A stretch of DNA of 64,000 nucleotides, taken from Psychroflexus lacisalsi (GTDB lineage Bacteria; Bacteroidota; Bacteroidia; Flavobacteriales; Flavobacteriaceae). Of the stretch, positions 8,476 through 17,341 are shown piece after piece. The stretch lies in the NCBI RefSeq assembly GCF_020164495.1, contig NZ_JAIQYZ010000002.1:310001-374000 (forward strand), given 5' to 3'. Numbering within the stretch: position 1 is the stretch's first letter; each line of letters starts with the position of its first letter. The translations under genes were made by a program, and so were the position numbers. The notes under the pieces were generated by a model. It searched no databases and was not told the origin of the DNA. It saw nothing but the letters and a program-made list of their open reading frames with translations.

Positions 8476-8483
8476 TATATTTG
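8476..8483 (+). promoter_or_regulatory. Putative -7 element for etfBA
   Basis: TATATTTG matches TAnnTTTG exactly, 26 bases before the etfB ATG. The nearest upstream TTTG (8460-8463) is only 12 bases away, too close for the usual spacing. Confidence 0.55.
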
Positions 8484-8509
8484 TATCATTCAAGAAAAAA
8501 TTCAAAATC

Positions 8510-9256
8510 ATGAAAATATTAGTATGTATTAGTCACGTTCCTGATACGACTTCGAAGATCAATTTTACAGAAAACGATACAAAATTTGATACTACCGGAG
8601 TTCAATATGTTATTAATCCTAATGACGAATTTGGGTTAACCAGAGCAATGTGGTTTAAAGAAAAACAAGGAGCCTCCGTAGATGTGGTGACAGTTGGAGG
8701 AAAAGACACTGAACCTACAATAAGAAAAGCTCTTGCTATTGGAGCAGATACTGCTCATAGAATTGATACTGAACCACTTGATGGTTTTCAAGTAGCAAAA
8801 GAACTGGCGAAAGTTGCAAAAGATGGTGAATACGATCTTATAATTGCTGGTAGAGAATCAATTGATTATAATGGAGGAATGGTACCAGGAATGCTTGCTA
8901 AGCTTATTGGAGCTAATTTCATCAATACTTGTGTTAGTCTCGAAATCGATGGAGAAACAGCAACAGCTGTAAGAGAAATTGATGGTGGTAAAGAAACTTT
9001 AAAATCTTCATTACCTTTAGTCATCGGTGGTCAGAAAGGCCTTGTTGAAGAAAGCGATCTCAAAATACCTAATATGAGAGGAATAATGATGGCTAGAAAA
9101 AAACCGTTGAATGTTGTCGAACCCCTTTCTGCAGAGACACAAACTGAAGCTAAAAGCTTCAGAAAACCCGAACCTAAAGGTGAAGTAACACTTGTAGATG
9201 CAGATAATTTAGATAAATTGATAGACTTGCTTCACAATGAAGCAAAAGCTATATAA
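8510..9256 (+). CDS. etfB: Electron transfer flavoprotein, beta subunit
   Basis: A 248-residue ETF beta subunit, which binds AMP and forms the scaffold of the FAD-containing heterodimer. ETF takes electrons from acyl-CoA dehydrogenases and passes them to ETF-quinone oxidoreductase. Landmarks are the start MKILVCISHVPDTTSKI, INPNDEFGLTRA, ALAIGADTAHRI, DLIIAGRESIDYNGGMVPGM, LPLVIGGQKGLVEESDLKIP and RGIMMARKKPL (quoted as separate pieces). Eighteen bases separate it from etfA, so they form an operon. Length and motifs are normal. Confidence 0.97.
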   Translation: MKILVCISHVPDTTSKINFTENDTKFDTTGVQYVINPNDEFGLTRAMWFKEKQGASVDVVTVGGKDTEPTIRKALAIGADTAHRIDTEPLDGFQVAKELAKVAKDGEYDLIIAGRESIDYNGGMVPGMLAKLIGANFINTCVSLEIDGETATAVREIDGGKETLKSSLPLVIGGQKGLVEESDLKIPNMRGIMMARKKPLNVVEPLSAETQTEAKSFRKPEPKGEVTLVDADNLDKLIDLLHNEAKAI

Positions 9257-9274
9257 CTTTTTAAAATAAAGATT

Positions 9275-10243
9275 ATGTCAGTTTTAGTATATACAGAATC
9301 AGAGAATGGCAAGCTTAAGAAAGCAGCTTATGAAGTTGCTTCGTTTGCCAAAGGAATTGCAGATTTAATGGGAACAAGCGTAACCGCAGTTACTATTAAT
9401 GCTGAAAATGTCGACGAACTCAAAACTTATGGAGTTGAAAAGGTTTTGAAAGTGTCTCATGACAAGTTATCAAAATTTAATGCTGATGCTTACGCAGAAG
9501 TAATTACTCAAGCTTCTAAAAAAGAGGAAGCGAAAGTTGTAGTGGTTAGTCAAAGTACTAATGCTAAATATTTAGCTCCACTACTTTCAGTAAATCTTGA
9601 TGCTGGTTATGCCTCCAATGTAGTTGCTTTACCAAAACTTGAAGACGGATTTGTGGTAGAAAGAACAGCTTTTACCAACAAAGCATTTAATATGACTTCA
9701 ATTTCTACAGATGTAAAAGTTTTAGGATTGTCCAATAATGCTTTTGGTCTTAAAGAAAATGAGGTATCCCTTTCAGAAGAAGAATTTTCACCAGAATTAA
9801 CTGATGATAATTTTAAAATAAACGTGGAATCTGTCGATAAAAACAAAGATAAAGTAAGCATTGCCGATGCTGAGGTAGTAGTTTCTGCCGGTCGTGGTAT
9901 GAAAGGTCCTGAAAACTGGGGAATGATTGAAGAGCTTGCAGACGTTCTTGGTGCTGCAACGGCTTGTTCAAAACCTGTAAGTGACATGGGATGGAGATCT
10001 CATGGAGAACACGTGGGACAAACTGGAAAACCAGTAGCTTCCAATTTATATATTGCTATTGGTATATCTGGTGCTATCCAACACCTGGCTGGTATTAGTG
10101 CTTCCAAAAATAAAGTGGTCATTAATACAGATCCAGAAGCGCCTTTCTTTAAAGCAGCAGATTATGGAATTGTAGGTGATGCTTTTGAAGTCGTTCCTCA
10201 ACTGATTGAAAAACTGAAGGAATTTAAGGCGAATAACTCATAA
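9275..10243 (+). CDS. etfA: Electron transfer flavoprotein, alpha subunit
   Basis: A 322-residue ETF alpha subunit. The N-terminal part (about 1-190) is the divergent half. The C-terminal FAD domain is well conserved: VVSAGRGMKGPENWGMIEEL near residue 205, then ACSKPVSDMGWRSHGEHVGQ, TGKPVASNLYIAIGISGAIQ, and HLAGISASKNKVVINTD, DADAPFF-like PEAPFFKAADYGIVGD. It follows etfB directly and is closed by a strong terminator. It works with EtfB in fatty-acid and amino-acid oxidation. Confidence 0.97.
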   Translation: MSVLVYTESENGKLKKAAYEVASFAKGIADLMGTSVTAVTINAENVDELKTYGVEKVLKVSHDKLSKFNADAYAEVITQASKKEEAKVVVVSQSTNAKYLAPLLSVNLDAGYASNVVALPKLEDGFVVERTAFTNKAFNMTSISTDVKVLGLSNNAFGLKENEVSLSEEEFSPELTDDNFKINVESVDKNKDKVSIADAEVVVSAGRGMKGPENWGMIEELADVLGAATACSKPVSDMGWRSHGEHVGQTGKPVASNLYIAIGISGAIQHLAGISASKNKVVINTDPEAPFFKAADYGIVGDAFEVVPQLIEKLKEFKANNS

Positions 10244-10269
10244 TTTTTATAAATTGTGCCCCTCTAAGG

Positions 10270-10314
10270 GCGGTCTAATTTTTAAGCAGCTCTTAAATTT
10301 TAGACCGCTTTTTT
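10270..10314 (+). terminator. Strong terminator after etfBA
   Basis: Stem arms GCGGTCTAA (10270-10278) and TTAGACCGC (10300-10308) pair perfectly, with further TTTAAG/CTTAAA pairing inside. Six T follow. The hairpin lies within a possible longer reading frame of the next gene and so decides that gene's start at 10332. Confidence 0.9.
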
Positions 10315-10331
10315 ATTCAATAAAATGTAGT

Positions 10332-10946
10332 ATGAGCTTAGCTAGACTTAGCATAAAAGGAATTTCTTACAGCCAGACCCAAAATGGGGCTTATGCCCTG
10401 CTACTTAGTGATATGGACAGTGACAGACAGTTGCCAATTGTTATTGGGGCTTTCGAAGCACAGTCTATCGCTATAGCCTTAGAGAAAGAGATTAAACCTC
10501 CCCGACCACTTACTCATGATTTATTCAAGACTTTTTCAGACAGATTCCAAATTTCAATAAAACAAGTCATCATACACAAACTTGTTGATGGTATTTTTTA
10601 TTCAAGTCTTATTTGCGAAAGAGATGGCATTGAAGAAACTATAGATGCTAGAACAAGTGATGCCATTGCTTTAGCTTTGAGATTTGATGCTCCTATTTTT
10701 ACTTACAAGAATATTTTGGACAAGGCAGGAATTTTTCTGAGCGATAAGAATCAGGATGCTGATATTTACAGCTCAGAAAATCTTGAAAAAACTGAAGACA
10801 TAAAAGATGAAAGAAAATCTTCTTTCAAAAATGAGTTCAGTCAAATGACTACAAAAAAACTGAATGAGCTTTTAGATAAAGCTGTAAATGACGAAGATTA
10901 TGAAAGAGCCGCAAAGATTCGTGATGAAATTTCTAAACGAAGCTAA
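10332..10946 (+). CDS. Bifunctional nuclease (DUF151) with C-terminal UVR domain
   Basis: A 204-residue protein when started at the ATG at 10332 (MSLARLSIKGISY). An in-frame start at 10254 is possible but would place its first codons in the etfA terminator. Residues about 1-140 form the bifunctional nuclease (BFN/DUF151) fold, with ALLLSDMDSDRQLPIVIGAF, EAQSIAIALEK, PPRPLTHDLF, then ARTSDAIALALRFDAPIFT. The C-terminus is a UvrB/UvrC-type motif (LNELLDKAVNDEDYERAAKI, RDEIS). Bacteroidota homologues are common; plant and Thermotoga members have nuclease activity, but the role here is not known. Three bases separate it from the nucleoside transporter gene. Confidence 0.9.
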   Translation: MSLARLSIKGISYSQTQNGAYALLLSDMDSDRQLPIVIGAFEAQSIAIALEKEIKPPRPLTHDLFKTFSDRFQISIKQVIIHKLVDGIFYSSLICERDGIEETIDARTSDAIALALRFDAPIFTYKNILDKAGIFLSDKNQDADIYSSENLEKTEDIKDERKSSFKNEFSQMTTKKLNELLDKAVNDEDYERAAKIRDEISKRS

Positions 10947-10949
10947 AGT

Positions 10950-12647
10950 ATGAAAATCTTTACCTGGGCACTTTTGTTGTGTCTTCCCACTCTACTTTTT
11001 TCTCAATCGTTTCAAGGTGACTGGAAAATAAAATTAGAACAAAATCAAGATTCAGCTACATATTTTGAGGATCAGCAGATTATAAGTTTTAAGGATTCAC
11101 TTTTTAGTATTAAGCATGACCAAAAAGAGCTTATCTATGAAGGTGATTACAAGCTAAGCGATGATACACTTGAGCTAGTTCCAAACTTAAGAGCTTTAGA
11201 AAAAACAAAGTTTGCAGTTCAATTCAATTCTGACTCCTTAATCACCTTATCTTCAAGTACATTTCACCTGCAACTTAAAAAACAAAAGTCCAAAAATTTT
11301 GTTGGCTCTAATAAAGAATTAGAGTCTAAAGTCATTGTAGCTAATCAAAATTTTAGCTTCAATAGTTTATGGAGAGGTGTCTTAGGAATGCTCAGTCTTC
11401 TTTTGATAGCCTTTGTACTTAGTAAAAATAAAAAAGCCATAAACTGGAGAACAGTAGGTTTTGGCTTGCTAGCTCAACTAATTTTAGCCATCGGGGTTTT
11501 AAAAGTTCCCTTTGTTCAATCCGCTTTTGAATTTGTTGGAAATATTTTCGTGAAGATTTTAGATTTCACCTCGGCAGGCTCTGAATTTCTTCTCGGTGAC
11601 CTGATGGATACGAGTACTTACGGGTATATTTTTGTTTTTCAGATTCTCCCGACTATCATTTTCTTTTCAGCCTTGACTTCTATTTTGTTCTACCTGGGGA
11701 TCATTCAAAAAGTAGTACGTGCTTTGGCTTGGATACTTTCCAAATTATTAGGAATATCCGGTGCTGAGAGTTTGAGTGTGGCTGGAAATATATTTCTGGG
11801 TCAAACTGAAGCCCCGCTTATGATAAAAGCTTATCTGGAACGTATGACACGTTCAGAAATACTTTTGGTTATGATTGGTGGCATGGCTACAGTCGCTGGT
11901 GGGGTTTTGGCAGCCTACATTGGTTTTCTTGGAGGAGACGACCCTATTATGAGACTAGCATTTGCAAAACATCTTTTAGCAGCTTCGGTAATGGCAGCTC
12001 CAGGTGCAATTGTAATTTCTAAAATTTTATATCCACAACAACAAAAAGTCAATACGAACGTAGAGGTATCTTCAGAAAAAATTGGATCGAACATCCTTGA
12101 TGCCATTGCCAATGGAACTACTGAAGGCCTGAAACTAGCTGCCAATGTTGCTGCAATGCTTCTTGTTTTTGTTGCTTTAATTGCTTTTATCAATTACGGA
12201 TTTGAAAAAATAGGAGAATTTACAAATCTTAATGCTTTAGTAGCTGAAAATACTCCTTACAATAAGTTTTCTCTTGAGGCCATTTTGGGAATTATTTTCG
12301 CTCCCCTAATGTGGCTCATCGGTGTAGCCAAAGAAGATGTCATGTTAATGGGACAACTCCTTGGTATTAAATTAGTTGCGATCGAATTTGTAGGATACAT
12401 TCAGCTTGCTGAACTCAAAAACACGGCAAACGTACTTAGTTTGAATTTTGAAAAGTCAGTTATCATGGCAACTTACATGCTATGTGGATTTGCAAACTTT
12501 GCTTCTATTGGTATTCAAATTGGTGGTATTGGTTCTCTGGCACCAGGTCAAAGAAAAACACTTTCAGAATTTGGAATAAGAGCTTTGATAGGAGGAACAC
12601 TTGCTTCGCTCATGTCTGCGACCATTGCTGGGATGATTCTTGGTTAG
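10950..12647 (+). CDS. CNT-family (NupC-like) nucleoside transporter with extra N-terminal domain
   Basis: A 565-residue protein. Residues 1-19 look like a signal peptide (CLPTLLFSQ). About 20-115 form a beta-rich, lipocalin-like domain (FQGDWKIKLE, YEGDYKLSDDTLEL). From about residue 140 the concentrative nucleoside transporter body follows: about ten membrane segments, with GQTEAPLMIKAYLERMTRSE and GGMATVAGGVLAAYIGF, and later IGVAKEDVMLMGQLLGIK and CGFANFASIGIQIGGIGSLA. The transporter should import nucleosides with sodium or protons. NupC itself is about 400 residues, so the N-terminal domain is an addition seen in Bacteroidota relatives. The gene follows the nuclease gene by three bases, a possible nucleotide-salvage pairing. 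Confidence 0.9.
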   Translation: MKIFTWALLLCLPTLLFSQSFQGDWKIKLEQNQDSATYFEDQQIISFKDSLFSIKHDQKELIYEGDYKLSDDTLELVPNLRALEKTKFAVQFNSDSLITLSSSTFHLQLKKQKSKNFVGSNKELESKVIVANQNFSFNSLWRGVLGMLSLLLIAFVLSKNKKAINWRTVGFGLLAQLILAIGVLKVPFVQSAFEFVGNIFVKILDFTSAGSEFLLGDLMDTSTYGYIFVFQILPTIIFFSALTSILFYLGIIQKVVRALAWILSKLLGISGAESLSVAGNIFLGQTEAPLMIKAYLERMTRSEILLVMIGGMATVAGGVLAAYIGFLGGDDPIMRLAFAKHLLAASVMAAPGAIVISKILYPQQQKVNTNVEVSSEKIGSNILDAIANGTTEGLKLAANVAAMLLVFVALIAFINYGFEKIGEFTNLNALVAENTPYNKFSLEAILGIIFAPLMWLIGVAKEDVMLMGQLLGIKLVAIEFVGYIQLAELKNTANVLSLNFEKSVIMATYMLCGFANFASIGIQIGGIGSLAPGQRKTLSEFGIRALIGGTLASLMSATIAGMILG

Positions 12648-12755
12648 ACACTACTTTAGAATTTTAATTACAAATGAATCAAATTGATAAATTCTATTTG
12701 AAATTCCTCAAGTCTAGTCAATAAAATTTCTATTTTTAAACCAAACTCTAGTTTC

Positions 12756-13580
12756 ATGAAACAGTACCACGATTTAATTTCACATATACTCGAAAATGGT
12801 GTCCAGAAAGGTGACAGAACTGGAACTGGAACCAAGAGTGTGTTTGGTTATCAAATGAGATTTGACCTTAATGAAGGTTTTCCGCTTGTCACGACTAAAA
12901 AAGTTCATCTCAAATCCATCATTTATGAATTACTCTGGTTTCTGAAAGGAGATACTAATATTTCATATTTAAAGGAAAATGGAGTTAAGATTTGGAATGA
13001 ATGGGCTAACGAAAATGGAGACTTGGGTCCTGTTTACGGTCACCAATGGAGAAATTGGAATTCCGAAGACATCGACCAAATTTCAGAATTGATACACACC
13101 TTAAAAACAAATCCAAATAGCCGAAGAATGATGGTTTCTGCATGGAATCCAAGTGTAATGCCAGATACCTCCGAGTCTTTTGAAACCAATGTAGCTAATG
13201 GGAAAGCAGCGCTACCACCATGTCATGCTTTTTTTCAATTTTATGTTGCCGGCGGGAAATTGTCCTGCCAGCTCTACCAAAGAAGTGCCGATGTATTTTT
13301 AGGTGTTCCTTTTAATATTGCTTCTTATGCTTTATTCACAATGATGGTTGCTCAGGTTTGCGATTTGGAATTAGGAGATTTTATACACACTTTCGGAGAT
13401 GCTCACATCTACAACAATCACTTCGAACAAGTTGAGCTCCAACTTTCAAGAGAATTTAGACCGTTACCAACTATGAAACTCAATCCTAAAGTCAAATCTA
13501 TTTTCGATTTTAAATTTAGTGATTTTACGCTGGAAAACTATGATCCTCACCCCCACATCAAGGGTAAAGTCGCTATTTAG
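12756..13580 (+). CDS. thyA: Thymidylate synthase
   Basis: A 274-residue ThyA that methylates dUMP to dTMP using methylene-tetrahydrofolate and releases dihydrofolate. Landmarks are [51 protein letters not shown], the catalytic Cys156 in [13 protein letters not shown], then [20 protein letters not shown] and the GDAHIYNNH segment. It is slightly longer than the 264-residue E. coli enzyme. Dihydrofolate reductase, which regenerates the folate cofactor, lies about 4 kb downstream but in another transcript. Confidence 0.98.
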   Translation: MKQYHDLISHILENGVQKGDRTGTGTKSVFGYQMRFDLNEGFPLVTTKKVHLKSIIYELLWFLKGDTNISYLKENGVKIWNEWANENGDLGPVYGHQWRNWNSEDIDQISELIHTLKTNPNSRRMMVSAWNPSVMPDTSESFETNVANGKAALPPCHAFFQFYVAGGKLSCQLYQRSADVFLGVPFNIASYALFTMMVAQVCDLELGDFIHTFGDAHIYNNHFEQVELQLSREFRPLPTMKLNPKVKSIFDFKFSDFTLENYDPHPHIKGKVAI

Positions 13581-13585
13581 TGCAA

Positions 13586-13611
13586 GGTAAATTATTCAAA
13601 AGTAATTTACC
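13586..13611 (+). terminator. Weak hairpin after thyA
   Basis: GGTAAATTA (13586-13594) pairs with TAATTTACC (13603-13611) with an eight-base loop. The only T-run (six T) lies about ten bases further on, so termination is possible but weak, and thyA may read into egtB. Confidence 0.4.
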
Positions 13612-13651
13612 TAACCAAGGCTTTTTTAGTAAATTCAAAAAAAACTGATTT

Positions 13652-14794
13652 ATGATTCAGAAATTTATAGAAACAAGAGCTTTTTCTAAACTGCTTTGCG
13701 AACCCCTTCAAACAGAAGACTTTGTTATACAACCTGTTGAGTTTGTATCACCCACAAAATGGCATTTAGCCCATACGAGTTGGTTCTTTGAAGTATTCAT
13801 TTTAACCAAACACAAAAAAGACTACCAGCTTTACAATAAAGACTTTCCCTTTTTATTTAATAGCTACTATGAGACGAAAGGCGAAAGAGTGATGAGGGCC
13901 AATAGAGGCAACATGTCCAGACCAACGGTCGGTGATATTTTCCAATACCGAACTCATGTTACTAAAGCTATGAAGGAACTACTTGAAACGTCAAAAGACA
14001 AAGAGCTTTTAGATTTAGTTCACATTGGTATTCACCATGAAAAACAACATCAAGAATTGCTGTTAATGGATATCAAATACTGCTTTGGTCATAATCCACT
14101 ATTTCCGGTATATAATCCAGATTTTGATGAGAAAACTAATGAAGATTTTGAACAAAAGTGGTTTAGGGTTAAGGAAGGACTTTACAAAATTGGACACGAT
14201 ACCAACGAATTTAGTTATGATAATGAATCTGGAGCACACAAAGTGTTTTTAGAAAATTTTGAAATCAGCAATCGGCTGGTCACTAATGGAGAGTTTTTAG
14301 AGTTTATAGAAAACGATGGTTATAAAGATCCTTTGCTTTGGCATGCTGATGCCTGGGATTGGATACAAAACGAAAAGATTGAACATCCTTTATATTGGCA
14401 AAAAACCAAAGAAGGCTGGGAAGAATATCATTTAACCGGTCTCGAATACTTAGACCCAAGTCATGTTTTAAGCCATATTTCTTATTATGAAGCCTTTGCA
14501 TTTGCCCAGTGGAAAGGTTGCAGACTTCCAACTGAGTCTGAATGGGAAATAGCACAAGAACAATTTTCCTGGGGAAAACGCTGGGAATGGACAGAAAGTG
14601 CTTATTTACCATACCCTAACTATCAAAAAGCTTCAGGAGCACTTGGTGAATACAATGGTAAATTTATGGTCAATCAGAAAGTACTTCGAGGAGGTTCAGC
14701 CTTGACCTCAAACAAGCATACAAGAAAAACATACAGAAATTTTTTCCATCCTCACATGAGGTGGCAACAGAGTGGCTTAAGGTTAGCAAAATAA
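13652..14794 (+). CDS. egtB: Ergothioneine biosynthesis sulfoxide synthase EgtB
   Basis: A 380-residue non-haem iron enzyme that joins a thiol to hercynine (N,N,N-trimethylhistidine) using O2. An N-terminal DinB-like helical domain supplies the iron ligands: H41 in KWHLAHTSWFFE, then H129 and H133 in HHEKQHQE. The C-terminal formylglycine-generating-enzyme-like domain is visible as FEISNRLVTNGEFLEFIEND, EAFAFAQWKGCRLPTESEWE, VLRGGSALT and the end SGLRLAK. Actinobacterial EgtB is about 430 residues and uses gamma-glutamyl-cysteine. No egtA or egtC is nearby, so cysteine itself may be the donor, as in the fungal/Chloracidobacterium route; that is inference. egtD follows after 16 bases. Confidence 0.9.
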   Translation: MIQKFIETRAFSKLLCEPLQTEDFVIQPVEFVSPTKWHLAHTSWFFEVFILTKHKKDYQLYNKDFPFLFNSYYETKGERVMRANRGNMSRPTVGDIFQYRTHVTKAMKELLETSKDKELLDLVHIGIHHEKQHQELLLMDIKYCFGHNPLFPVYNPDFDEKTNEDFEQKWFRVKEGLYKIGHDTNEFSYDNESGAHKVFLENFEISNRLVTNGEFLEFIENDGYKDPLLWHADAWDWIQNEKIEHPLYWQKTKEGWEEYHLTGLEYLDPSHVLSHISYYEAFAFAQWKGCRLPTESEWEIAQEQFSWGKRWEWTESAYLPYPNYQKASGALGEYNGKFMVNQKVLRGGSALTSNKHTRKTYRNFFHPHMRWQQSGLRLAK

Positions 14795-14810
14795 ATCGAC
14801 AAAAAACTTC

Positions 14811-15785
14811 ATGGAACCAACAGCAAAACCAACAACTTATACTGCATTTGAAAAGGATGTCATATCTGGACTTACTAAATATCCAAAGCGACTCTCCTCA
14901 AAATTTATATATGATGAAAAAGGAGATAAATTATTCCAGGACATCATGGCTATGCCAGAATATTATTTGACTGAATGTGAATATAGCATCCTTCAAAATC
15001 AATCGCCTACAATAGCAGAAAAATTCAATCTCAATGAAGGTTTTGATCTCATAGAACTTGGGGCAGGCGATGGAAAAAAGACAAAATTGCTTCTGAAGCA
15101 TTTATCAGAGATCGAGGCAAATTTCAGGTATTTGCCAGTAGATATAAGTCAAAACGTTTTGAATGAACTTGGAAACGATTTGGAACAAGAGCTTCCCAAA
15201 GTGGATTTTGAACTTTTACAAGGAAGCTACTTTGAAGTTTTGAATCAGCTTTCCAGTTACAATCAAAGACAAAAGATAATTCTTGTTTTAGGCTCTAATA
15301 TTGGTAATTTAATGCACAGCGATGCGATAGACTTTCTAAAAAAGATACAGGAAAATATGTCTCCTGAAGATCTCCTTTTTATGGGGTTTGATCAAAAAAA
15401 GCATCCTCAGGTTGTTATTGACGCCTATGATGATCCAAATGGTATAACTGAGGCGTTTAATAAAAACTTACTCGCAAGAATCAACACAGAATTGGATGGT
15501 AATTTTGATCTTGATGAGTTCTTGCACTGGGAAACCTACGATCCTGAAACAGGAACTGCCAAAAGTTTTTTGGTAAGTAAAAAGGCTCAAAACGTAAGAA
15601 TCGCAAAACTCAATTTAGATATTGACTTCAAAACCTGGGAAACCATTCATACTGAAATTTCTCAGAAATATGACGATGATACAGTAGAATGGCTGGCCTC
15701 GAAAGCAAACCTAAGTATCGATAGGGTTTTTGAGAGTGAAACTAAATATTATAAAAACTACACATTCAAAAAAATAATATCTTGA
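14811..15785 (+). CDS. egtD: L-histidine N-alpha-methyltransferase EgtD
   Basis: A 324-residue SAM-dependent methyltransferase that trimethylates histidine to hercynine, the first step of ergothioneine synthesis. Visible are PKRLSSKFIYDEKGDKLFQD, the substrate-side YYLTECEYSIL (residues 51-61), the SAM-binding ELGAGDGKKTKLLL (82-95), PVDIS (about residue 110), LVLGSNIGNL, and the C-terminal ETYDPETGTAKSFLVSKK. Length matches the family (about 320). It is the second gene of the egtB-egtD pair and ends 20 bases before the convergent end of a PLP-enzyme gene. Confidence 0.93.
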   Translation: MEPTAKPTTYTAFEKDVISGLTKYPKRLSSKFIYDEKGDKLFQDIMAMPEYYLTECEYSILQNQSPTIAEKFNLNEGFDLIELGAGDGKKTKLLLKHLSEIEANFRYLPVDISQNVLNELGNDLEQELPKVDFELLQGSYFEVLNQLSSYNQRQKIILVLGSNIGNLMHSDAIDFLKKIQENMSPEDLLFMGFDQKKHPQVVIDAYDDPNGITEAFNKNLLARINTELDGNFDLDEFLHWETYDPETGTAKSFLVSKKAQNVRIAKLNLDIDFKTWETIHTEISQKYDDDTVEWLASKANLSIDRVFESETKYYKNYTFKKIIS

Positions 15786-15804
15786 TATCGACCTAAGTCA
15801 AGTT

Positions 15805-16887
15805 TTAAAATTCTTGAATTGCGTCTAGTAAGTTTTGTAAATCATCTTCAGTATTGAAATATTGAAAACCTACTCGTATTCTACCTCCCCGGAAGGCAGA
15901 AAGTATTCCTCGCTCTTTTAGAAGATCGATATGATGTTCCTCTCCTCTGAGGCTAAAGATGTTCTGTATAGAATCCTCTTCTATTACATTTTTATCTAAT
16001 AGGTTTAGCTTCAAAAATTCTGACTTTGCCCTTTTGGAAAGTTCTTTAATTTTCGGTTCAATATACTTGAGACCAATAGTTTTATAATGAAATTCCAAAG
16101 CAAACTTAAGCCTTGCTACAGCTAAAATATCATAATGACCAGGTTCTAAGAATCCAGTTGGCCGAGGATGTCCACTTGGTTTTTCTTGAAGTGAATTACT
16201 TCCAATCGAAGTGAAATGATATTTCTCTACAAAACTAGACTTCATAAGGAAAAAAGCATTTCCTAAACCTGCATTGAGCCATTTGTAACCACTGGTTCCA
16301 AATACATCAAATGGAGAATCTTCAAAATCAAAAGCTTCGGTCCCACAGTATTGAGTGGCATCTACTATAAAACTAGTATCCGGGAAATCTTGCTTTAGAT
16401 GTTTTAAGAATTCCAAGTCAAGCTGAAATCCACTTATAAATTGTGTAATACTGAATATGAAAAAATCTGGTTTTAGCTTCAGAAAATTTTGTCGAAGCTC
16501 TTCGCATATATTTAGATCAATATCTACTTCATGAACTTCAAATTTTCTTGATTTCACCGGCATATTTACGGAAGAATAATCTTGGGCCAACAATAGAACT
16601 TTAGATTTCTCAGGAAGATCATTCAAAATAAGGTTTAATCCGGTGGAGAAATTATTTAAAATTCCTATTTCATCAATCTTTGCATTATAAATTTCAGAAA
16701 TAATTGTTTTTGTTTGTTCTACTAGACTGTTTTCATTTTCATCTGTAAAAAGACTTCCTCGCAACCTGTAGTCATCTTCGAGTACTCTTATTTTGGATTG
16801 AACAGAAGAGGACAAAACGCCTGTGAAGGGTGTATTTAAATAGGTGTAACTTGTAATTAAAGGGAATTCTTTTTTTAGGCTTGTCAT
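15805..16887 (-). CDS. Class V aminotransferase-fold PLP enzyme
   Basis: A 360-residue PLP-dependent protein of the class V aminotransferase/cysteine desulfurase fold. The start TSYTYLNTPFTGVLSSSV is typical of this group. The Asp that contacts the PLP ring nitrogen is D176 in VDATQYCG, and the Schiff-base lysine is K202 in TSGYKWLNAGLGNAFF. The C-terminus has IFSLRGEEHHIDLLKERGIL and GGRIRVGFQYFNTEDDL. The sequence does not identify the substrate: aminotransferase, kynureninase-like or lyase are all possible. It converges on egtD and could be a C-S lyase (EgtE role) for ergothioneine, but the opposite strand speaks against coregulation. Confidence 0.82.
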   Translation of the reverse strand: MTSLKKEFPLITSYTYLNTPFTGVLSSSVQSKIRVLEDDYRLRGSLFTDENENSLVEQTKTIISEIYNAKIDEIGILNNFSTGLNLILNDLPEKSKVLLLAQDYSSVNMPVKSRKFEVHEVDIDLNICEELRQNFLKLKPDFFIFSITQFISGFQLDLEFLKHLKQDFPDTSFIVDATQYCGTEAFDFEDSPFDVFGTSGYKWLNAGLGNAFFLMKSSFVEKYHFTSIGSNSLQEKPSGHPRPTGFLEPGHYDILAVARLKFALEFHYKTIGLKYIEPKIKELSKRAKSEFLKLNLLDKNVIEEDSIQNIFSLRGEEHHIDLLKERGILSAFRGGRIRVGFQYFNTEDDLQNLLDAIQEF

Positions 16888-16910
16888 AGATAAGTCAATA
16901 AAAGTATTAG

Positions 16911-16918
16911 TAAATTTG
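16911..16918 (+). promoter_or_regulatory. Putative -7 element for 2TM-folA
   Basis: TAAATTTG matches TAnnTTTG, 18 bases before the chosen ATG at 16937. A GTG within this element could otherwise be read as a start codon; the promoter position favours the ATG. Confidence 0.5.
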
Positions 16919-16936
16919 TGCTCTAATATACTTAAA

Positions 16937-17341
16937 ATGGATTCAAAAAAGAAAATAGACCCCGAAATCAGAGCGCTTTATGAAAATGCTCATCAACGCG
17001 TCAAACAAAAGAAAAGGTTAATGACGCACCTGGTATTTTTTATAGCAGGTTCTGTCATTTTCATTGTTTTGAATGTTGTTATAGGTTACCAATCTGAATT
17101 CAAACCTCTTGGCATGAATTGGTTTGTAACTGCTATTCTGATTTGGCTTTTTTTCTTTCTTGTTCACGTCATCAATGTGTTTGTAGTGAATAATCTGATG
17201 GGAAAAGAATGGGAGGAAAAACAAATGAATAAGTTGGTCGAGAAACAACTGGAGAGACTGCGCGAGCTTCAGAAAAAAGTTGATAAGAAACACCCTATAG
17301 ATACAGGTTCGACTGAAATCCAAAAAAATAATGATTTATGA
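16937..17341 (+). CDS. 2TM domain protein
   Basis: A 134-residue membrane protein from the ATG at 16937 (MDSKKKIDPEIRALYENAHQ). The 2TM domain has a basic stretch (RVKQKKRLMTH), then two helices at about 28-48 and 63-85 (HLVFFIAGSVIFIVLNVVIG; MNWFVTAILIWLFFFLVHVI), and ends in KEWEEKQMNKLVEKQLERLR, a likely coiled coil. The domain is widespread in Flavobacteriia and is sometimes joined to LytTR regulators; its role is unknown. The stop overlaps the start of folA (ATGA), so the two are translated together. Confidence 0.85.
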   Translation: MDSKKKIDPEIRALYENAHQRVKQKKRLMTHLVFFIAGSVIFIVLNVVIGYQSEFKPLGMNWFVTAILIWLFFFLVHVINVFVVNNLMGKEWEEKQMNKLVEKQLERLRELQKKVDKKHPIDTGSTEIQKNNDL

